Positions 50,502 to 57,545 of a stretch of 64,000 nucleotides of DNA are shown here, in pieces. The notes beneath the pieces were generated by a model that saw nothing but the letters and a program-made list of their open reading frames with translations, was not told the DNA's origin and ran no database searches. How positions within the stretch are numbered: position 1 is the stretch's first letter; each line of letters begins with the position of its first letter. This DNA comes from an uncultured bacterium (lineage in GTDB: Bacteria > Krumholzibacteriota > Krumholzibacteriia > LZORAL124-64-63). The position numbers and the translations under genes are program-made. The stretch lies in NCBI GenBank assembly GCA_937910695.1, contig CALEMW010000220.1:62001-126000 (forward strand), written 5' to 3'.

Positions 50502-50702
50502 TCAGCCGAACCCGGCCGAACCGCAGCCCCGATCGCTTCCACCGGCACCACCGCCGGTGGAGGCAAACGTCGACAGACGTTTCACTGCCTTCTTCGCCCC
50601 GCACTCGGGGCACTCCACCTTGCCGGCTTCGGCCTCGACGGACGTGCAGAGTTCTTCGAACTCTGTCCCGCACGTCTTGCAGGTGAATTCATACATCGGC
50701 AT
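50502..50702 (-). CDS. FmdB-family zinc ribbon protein
   Basis: This small protein of 66 aa has two CxxC knuckles: MYEFTCKTCGTEFEELC and VECPECGAKKAVKRLSTF, the FmdB signature. A Gly/Ser-rich tail with one more cysteine follows (GGGAGGSDRGCGSAGFG). The family is widespread; a regulatory role was proposed but is unproven. GAGGGTGCATC precedes the ATG. It lies 57 bp downstream of the small membrane-protein gene on the same strand. Confidence 0.9.
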   Translation of the reverse strand: MPMYEFTCKTCGTEFEELCTSVEAEAGKVECPECGAKKAVKRLSTFASTGGGAGGSDRGCGSAGFG

Positions 50703-50759
50703 GATGCACCCTCACTTCTTCTTCGTGTCGCCTCGATCACCGATCGAGCAGGAGCTGCC

Positions 50760-50840
50760 TCAGGTAGGCACGCCCAGCTTCGGGAACACGAACTGAACTA
50801 AAATGAAATAGACCGCCACGACGGCGATGATGTCCCACAT
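50760..50840 (-). CDS. 26-aa membrane microprotein (not listed separately in the ORF track)
   Basis: The short ORF reads MWDIIAVVAVYFILVQFVFPKLGVPT. GGAGGACGAC stands directly before its ATG, a strong ribosome-binding site. Residues 3-19 form one hydrophobic helix and the end is a polar KLGVPT. The track shows only a 101-aa ORF in the same frame that reads in from the spacer. I recall similar one-helix proteins ending in LGVPT/LGVST in other bacteria but cannot cite them. It sits between fmdB and the SDR gene, all on the minus strand. Confidence 0.6.
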   Translation of the reverse strand: MWDIIAVVAVYFILVQFVFPKLGVPT

Positions 50841-50920
50841 GTCGTCCTCCAGAATCTCGCATTTGTTGCGAAGATTATTGACAGTACTCAATCTACGCAA
50901 TTCCCCGAGGCCGTCAAGGT

Positions 50921-51715
50921 CTAGAAGGTGCCCTGCACCCAACCCCCATCCGCCGCAATGATCTGGCCGGTCACATAGCCCGCTCTCTCGCTCATCAAGA
51001 AGACGATCAAGGCCGCCAGTTCCTCCGGCCGTCCGAGTCTGCCGGCAGGTATTTCTGCTTCCCAACCCGCCAGGACCTCGGCCCGGTCGACCGCCTGCCC
51101 TTTGGCGATGCGATCGGTCACGATCCGATCGATGGCGCTGGTGACATGGAAACCCGGCGCCACGCTGTTGAGGGTCACCCCGAAGGCCGCGGATTCACGA
51201 GCCAGCTGTTTGATGAGTGAGTGAGCGGCGGGTCTCATGACATTCGAAAGCATCAGATTGTTCAAATGCTGCTTCACCGTTACCGACGTGACCTGGACGA
51301 CGCGGCCGAACCCGCGGTCCTTCATGCCGGGCACGATCCGTTTGCACAGTCGCACCGCCGATTCGAGAGTCAGTCTATAGGCGGTCTCCCACTGATCGAG
51401 ATCGACCTCGTCGAACGTTCCGGCGGGAGGGCCGCCGGCATTGATCAGCAACAGATCCACGGGGCCGAGCCCTTGCTCCACCTCGGTGACGAAACGATCC
51501 ACCGCTTGGGCGTCGGTCACATCCACCCGTCCGGGCAGCACGCGGCCGGGGCCGGCGGCCTCCACCGCTGCCGCCGCGTCTCTGAGGTCGTCTTCTCCGC
51601 GGGCACACAAAGCCACATGGACTCCTTCAGCCGCCAATTCCAGGGCCGTCGCCAAACCGAAGCCCCTCGACCCCGCCGTTACCAGAGCTGTTTTGCCCCG
51701 CAGTCCCAGATCCAT
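50921..51715 (-). CDS. SDR-family oxidoreductase lacking the canonical Tyr-Lys pair
   Basis: This is a short-chain dehydrogenase fold of 264 aa. The NAD(P) site TAGSRGFGLA is at residues 13-22, INAGGPP is present, and catalytic Ser144 is in VTSVTVKQHLNNLMLSNVMRPAAHSL. At the place of YxxxK the sequence reads LMLSNVMR, so the usual proton donor is missing. A subgroup of SDRs annotated as 3-oxoacyl-ACP reductase-like shares this feature. The C-terminus GYVTGQIIAADGGWVQGTF is normal. AAGGAGG precedes the ATG by 6 nt. It is divergent from metG. Substrate unknown. Confidence 0.85.
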   Translation of the reverse strand: MDLGLRGKTALVTAGSRGFGLATALELAAEGVHVALCARGEDDLRDAAAAVEAAGPGRVLPGRVDVTDAQAVDRFVTEVEQGLGPVDLLLINAGGPPAGTFDEVDLDQWETAYRLTLESAVRLCKRIVPGMKDRGFGRVVQVTSVTVKQHLNNLMLSNVMRPAAHSLIKQLARESAAFGVTLNSVAPGFHVTSAIDRIVTDRIAKGQAVDRAEVLAGWEAEIPAGRLGRPEELAALIVFLMSERAGYVTGQIIAADGGWVQGTF

Positions 51716-51799
51716 GCGTTCCTCCTTGCCCGCCGAGCCGACGTTCGCCTACATTGGAGACCGATCATACGAGTTCATCGCTCGAACTGGGAGACATTC

Positions 51800-53488
51800 G
51801 TGGCCGACTTCAAACGCACCCTGATCACCGCCGCCCTGCCCTACGCCAACGGCGAGATCCACCTCGGTCACCTTGCCGGCGCCTACCTGCCGGCCGACGT
51901 CTACGCCCGCTTCCTGCGCCTGCGGGGCGAAGACGTGCTGTTCATCTGCGGCACCGACGAATACGGCGTGCCCATCACCTTGACGGCCGAGCGCAAGGGC
52001 ATCACGCCCAAGGAACTCGTCGACCGCAACTACGCTTCGATCCGCAGTTCGTTCGAGGCCTTCGGCATGACCTTCGACAACTTCTCCCAGACGTCGCGGG
52101 CCATCCACACCGAAACGAGCCAAGCCTTCTTCCTCGACCTGCACGGCCGGGGCCTGTTGAAACAGAAGACCAGCGAGCAGTTCTACAGTCCTGCACAGGA
52201 CCGCTTCCTCGCGGACCGCTATATCGAGGGCACCTGCCCCAAGTGCCGCAAGGTGGGCGCCCGCGGCGACCAGTGCGAGGCCTGCGGTTCGAGCCTCAAC
52301 CCCACTTCGCTGATCGATCCCCACAGCGTCATCGACAACTCACCGTTGGAGAAACGTGAGACGGTGCACTGGTATCTGCCTCTGGACGAGTGGCAACCCG
52401 CACTGCAGGAATGGTTGGGCAAGCACCCCGATTGGAAAGAAAACGTCCTGAACTACTGCAACGGCTGGTTCAAGGACGGACTGCAGCCCCGCGCCGCCAC
52501 CCGCGATCTGCACTGGGGCGTGCCCGTCCCCCTGCCCGACCACGATGGCAAAGTGTTCTACGTATGGTTCGACGCACCTATCGGCTATATCTCCGCCACC
52601 CGCGAATGGGCGATCGCACAAGGCGACCCCGAAGCCTGGCGCGGTTGGTGGCAGAGCGAGGACACACGCCTGATCCACTTCATCGGCAAGGACAACATCG
52701 TCTTCCATGCGATCATGTTCCCGGGCATGCTCATGCACCACAGCGAGGACTGGGTGCTGCCCGACAACGTGCCGGCCAACGAATTCCTGAATCTCGAGGG
52801 CGAGAAGCTATCGACCAGCCGCGGCTACGCCGTATGGCTGCCCGAATACCTCGATACATTCTCCGCCGACACACTGCGTTACACCCTTGCCCGCACCCTG
52901 CCTGAGACCCGCGACACGGACTTCTCTTGGAAGGGACTGCAGGCCCGCAACGACAACGAATTAGGCAACAACTTCGGCAACCTCATCAACCGCGTGCTCA
53001 CCTTCGCCCACAAGTATTTCGACGGCAAGGTGCCGGCGTGGACCGACGACGATCTGACCGACCTCGACTGCGCCGCTCTCGACGAGGTGGCAGCGTGCAT
53101 GGACCGCTGGGAAGGCCACCTCGCGACCTTTGAGATCCGCGCCGCGGTGGAGGACGCCTTCGCCGCCGGCCAGACCGGCAACCGCTACTTCGACGAGTCG
53201 GCCCCCTTCAGGACCCGCAAGGACGACCTCGAACGCTGCGGAGTGTCGATCGCCGTGGCTCTGCAGATCCTCCGCCAGATCTGCGTGATGATGACGCCCA
53301 TCGTGCCCTTCGCCATGGAAAAGGTCTGGGGCTGGCTGGGCATGGAAACGGATCTGCACTTCGGCGGCCTGGAAGAAGGCCGCAGGCCGCTGCCCGCGGG
53401 GCGCAGTCTCGGCAAACAGGAGATCCTGTTCCCGCGTCTCGAAGACGAAGTGATCGAAGCTCAGATCGAGAGGCTGAAGAGCCTTTAG
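51800..53488 (+). CDS. metG: Methionyl-tRNA synthetase
   Basis: MetG charges tRNA-Met (EC 6.1.1.10). The 562-aa protein has HLGH at residues 21-24 (ANGEIHLGHLAGAYLPAD), a one-knuckle zinc insert with four cysteines (CPKCRKVGARGDQCEACG), the catalytic WFDAPIGYISATREW and FIGKDNIVFHAI, and the KMSKS loop as KLSTS at 336-340 (LEGEKLSTSRG). The C-terminal tRNA-binding (Trbp111) domain found in longer enzymes is absent. The GTG at 51800 has GGGAG 6 nt upstream; the track start 193 codons earlier runs through the SDR gene and is wrong. Confidence 0.95.
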   Translation: MADFKRTLITAALPYANGEIHLGHLAGAYLPADVYARFLRLRGEDVLFICGTDEYGVPITLTAERKGITPKELVDRNYASIRSSFEAFGMTFDNFSQTSRAIHTETSQAFFLDLHGRGLLKQKTSEQFYSPAQDRFLADRYIEGTCPKCRKVGARGDQCEACGSSLNPTSLIDPHSVIDNSPLEKRETVHWYLPLDEWQPALQEWLGKHPDWKENVLNYCNGWFKDGLQPRAATRDLHWGVPVPLPDHDGKVFYVWFDAPIGYISATREWAIAQGDPEAWRGWWQSEDTRLIHFIGKDNIVFHAIMFPGMLMHHSEDWVLPDNVPANEFLNLEGEKLSTSRGYAVWLPEYLDTFSADTLRYTLARTLPETRDTDFSWKGLQARNDNELGNNFGNLINRVLTFAHKYFDGKVPAWTDDDLTDLDCAALDEVAACMDRWEGHLATFEIRAAVEDAFAAGQTGNRYFDESAPFRTRKDDLERCGVSIAVALQILRQICVMMTPIVPFAMEKVWGWLGMETDLHFGGLEEGRRPLPAGRSLGKQEILFPRLEDEVIEAQIERLKSL

Positions 53489-53498
53489 TCGTCGATGA

Positions 53499-54500
53499 TC
53501 AAGAAGGATCGGCGTCCGCAGTCAAGCGGGCGCCGATCTCTTTTTTTAGGGAGTCCGGGGCGAAGGAAGCGTCGAGAGCAGCGTGGATCATGCAGTCGGC
53601 CTCGGTTGCGGTCAGGCCCAGTTCGGCGGCGGCCGCATTGTATTCGCTGCTCAGACTCGTACCGAAGAGCGAGGGGTCGTCGGTGTGGAGGCTGCAAGGC
53701 ACCCCGGCGTCGAGGAAGGCCCTGAGCGGGTGGGCGGCGCGGTCGGCGATCACGCCTGTGGCCGCGTTGCTGCCTGGGCAGAGCTCCGCATGGACGGAGC
53801 GGGCGGCCATCAGAGCCAGGACGTCCGGGGACCGGGCTGCGGCGAGGGCGTGGCCGACCCGGCTGACGCCGCCGATCAGCACGGCGTCGCGGACGGACTC
53901 TGGACCGCCGGTCTCCCCGGCGTGGCAGGTCGTGCCCAGACCTTCACGGCGGGCTTCGCGGAAATGGTCGGCGAATCCGGTCAGGGGCAGGGCGAGTTCG
54001 TCACCTCCGAGACCGAAGGCGACAACACCCAAGCCCGGGCCGGCTGAGACGGCGGCCTCCAGGGCTCGCCAGGCGTCATCGGGGCCCCACTGGCGGACGG
54101 CGTCGGGCTGCCAGTACAGGTGCAGCCCGTGGAGGACGCGGGCCTCGTCGGCAGCCTCTGCCAGGGCCCGCTGGATCGCCAGGGGATCGCGACCGCGCTT
54201 AAGTAGAACGCCATAGGCCACGGTCACTTCTGCGTATTGCACGTTTTGGGCGGCCAGAGAGGCCGCCAGGGCCATCGCGACAGCATGGTGATCGGCCGGA
54301 GTCACGACGACGGCGCTGACGGCCTTGAACAACAGTAAAAACGAAGCAAAATCGCCGCACGGTCGATATGAAGAGCCGTCTTCGGTCAAACAGGCCCCGA
54401 GAACGTCCTGACGGCCCTGGCGCTCTGCCAAAACCCTCAGCATCTCCGGTGAAACGGAACCTTCAAGGTGCACATGCAGTTCGATGAGCGGTCTGGCCAC
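53499..54500 (-). CDS. add: Adenosine deaminase family protein
   Basis: This TIM-barrel zinc hydrolase of 333 aa converts adenosine to inosine, or acts on a related base. The zinc and substrate motifs are in order: ELHVHLEGSVSPEML (HxH), TTCHAGETGGPESVRDAV, GHALAAARSPDVLALMA, ELCPGSNAATG and SLHTDDPSLFGTSLSSEY. The start is a GTG at 54500 with AAGGAGCCCC upstream. Close relatives act on adenine or aminodeoxyfutalosine, so the exact substrate is open. The 3' end overlaps the metG terminator. The gene ends 10 bp past the metG stop on the other strand. Confidence 0.88.
   Translation of the reverse strand: MARPLIELHVHLEGSVSPEMLRVLAERQGRQDVLGACLTEDGSSYRPCGDFASFLLLFKAVSAVVVTPADHHAVAMALAASLAAQNVQYAEVTVAYGVLLKRGRDPLAIQRALAEAADEARVLHGLHLYWQPDAVRQWGPDDAWRALEAAVSAGPGLGVVAFGLGGDELALPLTGFADHFREARREGLGTTCHAGETGGPESVRDAVLIGGVSRVGHALAAARSPDVLALMAARSVHAELCPGSNAATGVIADRAAHPLRAFLDAGVPCSLHTDDPSLFGTSLSSEYNAAAAELGLTATEADCMIHAALDASFAPDSLKKEIGARLTADADPS
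53507..53547 (+). terminator. Intrinsic terminator of metG
   Basis: GATCGGCG / CGCCGATC form the outer stem, with an inner CCGC/GCGG, followed by TC and seven T residues. It is a strong rho-independent terminator and lies inside the 3' coding end of the convergent deaminase gene. Confidence 0.85.
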
Positions 54501-54702
54501 GGGGCTCCTTCAGGCACGAGTGTTGCTTGATTTCCTCAAACGGGCGCCGACCATGCAACCTGCGGCGTCGCCGAGCGTTGAGAATAGTTCCGGTTTCCCC
54601 ATAGCGCACGGAAAAACACCTTGATCGCGGCCCCTCCCGAAGGGCATCTTTTGCGGACGGTCCCGACGACCGAATCCCGTCTCCGGAGGCAAGACCCTGC
54701 TC

Positions 54703-56136
54703 GTGTCCCAGATGAACCGCCGCAATCTGCTCGTGGCCGCGATCGTCCTGATCGGTGTCACCGTCGCAGTCATGCGCGGAGGCGCCGTCGGCACTTCGCT
54801 CGAGATGACCGACACCATCGGCGTCGTCGAGGATCACGACGTCGACCTGTCCGCCTCGACCGCCGCAGACAGTGCAGCCAACACAGTCGTCGCCGTTGTT
54901 CACGACGACCTTCCCGACGGCGTCACCGAATCTGAACTGGTCATCGGCCGCCACGAGACGTTCTACGACGCCATGCGCCGCCTCGACGCCGGACACCGCG
55001 ACATCATGGCCCTCGTGGCCGCCTGCCGACCCTACCGCAACCTCGAGAAGATCAGAGGCGGCCAGACATATCGGGTCGCCGTGGGCGACGAAGGCCGCGT
55101 TCGCCGCATGCGCTTCGACCTGGACGACGACGAGTCGTACCTGGTCTTCGACAGCGAAGCCGAGGGCGGCTACCACGTTCACATGATGACCTACCCCGTC
55201 GACCGCCAGATCCGAGTCGTGTCGGGACGTGTCGATCTTTCACTCTTCCAGAGTCTGCAGGACGTCGGAGCCCCGACCGCCCTGGCATCCAAGATGAACG
55301 ACATCATGGGTTGGGAAGTGGACTTCCGCCGCGACGTCCGCGCCGGCGACTCGTTCCGCATCCTCTACGAAGAGATCCACCGCGACGGCCACTTCGTGCG
55401 CACCGGCCCGATCATGGCCATGGAGTACGTGAATCGCGACGTGACCCACCGCGGCTACCGCTTTGTCGACAACGAAGGCAGCCCAGGGTACTACGACGAC
55501 AGCGGCCGCAACCTTGAGAAGCAGCTCATGCGTTCTCCGGTGGAGTACTCGCGAATCTCCAGTGGCTTCAGCCCCCGACGCCTCCACCCCATCCACAAGC
55601 GCTGGATGAGCCACTACGGTGTGGACTACGCCGCCCCGGTGGGCACGCCCGTGCGTGCGGCCGGCTCCGGCGTTGTCCTCGATGCGCGCTTCAAGCAGCA
55701 CAACGGACGCTTCGTGCGCATCAAGCACACGAACCAGTCCTACGAGACGTACTACCTGCACCTCTCGCGCTTCGCCGAAGGTATCAAGAAAGGCACGAAA
55801 GTGCGGCAGGGACAGGTTATCGGCTATGTAGGCGCCACGGGCGACGCCACGGGACCCTGCCTCGACTTCCGCGTGAAGGTGGACGGATACTGGAAAGATC
55901 CCCGGAAACTGAAGCTGCCTCCGGCCGCGCCGATCAGCGGCGAGGCGCTGGCCTCGTTCCGAGCCCAGAAGGCCTTGGCGGTCTACAGCATGGCTTCGGC
56001 CCCCGACATCTGCACACCGATGACCGTCCGCCACGGCATGCCCCTCACGCCGCCCTGGCTCGAGACTTCGCTCCTCGCACCGGCTCGAACACCGTCTGTG
56101 ACCGTCGCCTCCGCATCGGCTAACGCAGCCCGCTGA
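54703..56136 (+). CDS. M23-family peptidoglycan peptidase homologue with altered HxH motif
   Basis: The product has 477 aa and an N-terminal signal anchor (NLLVAAIVLIGVTVAVMRGG). A middle region resembles the LysM-OapA/Csd3 part of periplasmic M23 proteins (ETFYDAMRRLDAGHRDIMALVAACRPYRNLEKIRGGQTYRVAV). The M23 domain has zinc ligands His304 and Asp308 (HYGVDYAAPVGTPV) and His353 (YYLHLSRF). The usual HxH is Cys386-Leu-Asp388 (TGPCLDFRV), so a catalytic histidine and a zinc ligand are both changed. It may be inactive and regulatory, like some EnvC-type proteins. The start is unsure: GGAGG is 14 nt before the GTG. It converges on the DUF4340 gene with a 17-bp overlap. Confidence 0.87.
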   Translation: MSQMNRRNLLVAAIVLIGVTVAVMRGGAVGTSLEMTDTIGVVEDHDVDLSASTAADSAANTVVAVVHDDLPDGVTESELVIGRHETFYDAMRRLDAGHRDIMALVAACRPYRNLEKIRGGQTYRVAVGDEGRVRRMRFDLDDDESYLVFDSEAEGGYHVHMMTYPVDRQIRVVSGRVDLSLFQSLQDVGAPTALASKMNDIMGWEVDFRRDVRAGDSFRILYEEIHRDGHFVRTGPIMAMEYVNRDVTHRGYRFVDNEGSPGYYDDSGRNLEKQLMRSPVEYSRISSGFSPRRLHPIHKRWMSHYGVDYAAPVGTPVRAAGSGVVLDARFKQHNGRFVRIKHTNQSYETYYLHLSRFAEGIKKGTKVRQGQVIGYVGATGDATGPCLDFRVKVDGYWKDPRKLKLPPAAPISGEALASFRAQKALAVYSMASAPDICTPMTVRHGMPLTPPWLETSLLAPARTPSVTVASASANAAR

Positions 56137-57532
56137 CCAGAGCCCGAGCCGAGGTGATCACCTCGCGGGGTACTTCGCAAACGAACCCGTCCGACGCCCG
56201 CCAACCCAACAGTCGATCCCTCTGCTTCGATATACCGAACACCATGGTCTGCTCCACCGGGAGATTCGAGATACTGTGCCACGTCGTAAGCGTGAGCCGA
56301 TAGTCCTCGCCGAACAGGTGTTCCGCAGCGGGTTCAGGGGCCAGCAGGCGGATCATGGTCAGACGGTCGATCAGGACAGCCATGTCGCGAATCTGGTTGC
56401 GGTAATCACGATCGGCGCCGGGCATGCGCATCGGCTCCCAGTTCCCTGCGGTCTTTGCGACGGTAAGCACGGGCCAACCGGTGAGTTCGAGAACGAAGGA
56501 ATCGGCGAAGGCCAGGCCGTGGGTCAACACTTCATCGCGCAGGGGCGAGGCTAACAGGTCGGTGGCTGCTTGATCGACGTCGAGGTTCATGACCAGGCCG
56601 CTGTCGCAGCCGTCGCGCCAGGCGTCGATGTAGAGGTCGTTCACATCGCCGAGGACCAGAACATGGGCCTCCGCTCCCCTCTTCGCTGCTCGGAGACGAC
56701 GGCCGGCGGCCGGCGCAGGCTGGGCGTGCCGACCGGCGCGGTGGAACACGTTGACGATGGCGTCGGCGAGAGCGCTGTCGAGGTTGCGCAGGGCCCGGTC
56801 ATCGGCGCGGAGCCAGCGGGCGTCGCTCACCATGAGGGTGCGGTCATCGAAGCGCTGCACGTAATCGACGGCGACCCCGGAGGCCGGCAATCCGTCGTCC
56901 CGCAGCCACCAGCGCTTCAGGTCGTCTCTGGCGAATATCAGCGTTCTGCCCGCGTCGCTGAGCTCGATGGTGTCAGCATCGGCCTTTTCGAACCCAGGCC
57001 ATACATCGTCGTCGCGGACGGCGTTGGGGAGCGCATTCAACCAGCCGCGGACATCGCCCGCGGTGAGATACACATCATCATCTCCGGCTGAAAGCACGTA
57101 GGCGGTTCCGGTCACCTCGTTCACGCCGCCGATGGTGACTTCGTGGCGTTCACCTTGCACGCTCTCCATCGTCAACGTGAGTGCACGGACATCGGTCAAC
57201 CCATACTGACTTCCGGATGATAATTCAAACACCGCCACGGGTTCGGCCGAACGCGGGACTGACACCAGATCTGAAATGAGGGAATTGACGTCGGTGTCGT
57301 CGATGTGGTCGCGACAGTCACCGTCGAGGGTCCAGCCGTCGGCGGCAAGAGTCATGTCGTAGGTGGACTCGGCGTTGCGTACTGTGATGCGGACGACGTC
57401 GGAGGCGGTCATCGGCACGAGGGTCGCAAGCTCGTCAACTTGGCCGCCGCCCAAGACCAGCCACCCCCCCGCCAACACCGCTGCGGCCAGCAAATACCAG
57501 AAGCTTCTGGGGATCAGACCGGATCTCGACAT
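56120..57532 (-). CDS. DUF4340 domain-containing membrane-anchored protein
   Basis: The product is about 470 aa with one N-terminal membrane helix (FWYLLAAAVLAGGWLVLGGG) and a large outer part of repeated DUF4340-like units (VVRITVRNAESTYDMTLAADGWTLDG, DTIELSDAGRTLIFARDDLKRWWLRDDG, DSFVLELTGWPVLTVAKTAGNWEPMRMPG). Genes of this family commonly follow Gld-type ABC exporters, as here. The exact job is unknown. Two ATGs stand in a row (57535 and 57532); GGAGG is 6 nt before the second, which I chose. The 11 track codons before them overlap the GldFG gene. Confidence 0.85.
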   Translation of the reverse strand: MSRSGLIPRSFWYLLAAAVLAGGWLVLGGGQVDELATLVPMTASDVVRITVRNAESTYDMTLAADGWTLDGDCRDHIDDTDVNSLISDLVSVPRSAEPVAVFELSSGSQYGLTDVRALTLTMESVQGERHEVTIGGVNEVTGTAYVLSAGDDDVYLTAGDVRGWLNALPNAVRDDDVWPGFEKADADTIELSDAGRTLIFARDDLKRWWLRDDGLPASGVAVDYVQRFDDRTLMVSDARWLRADDRALRNLDSALADAIVNVFHRAGRHAQPAPAAGRRLRAAKRGAEAHVLVLGDVNDLYIDAWRDGCDSGLVMNLDVDQAATDLLASPLRDEVLTHGLAFADSFVLELTGWPVLTVAKTAGNWEPMRMPGADRDYRNQIRDMAVLIDRLTMIRLLAPEPAAEHLFGEDYRLTLTTWHSISNLPVEQTMVFGISKQRDRLLGWRASDGFVCEVPREVITSARALVSGLR

Positions 57533-57545
57533 CATGAGCCTCCGA

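Noticed and set aside
51221-53488. MetG as a 755-aa protein
   Set aside because: The first 193 residues read antisense to the SDR gene. The GTG at 51800 with GGGAG gives the usual N-terminus.
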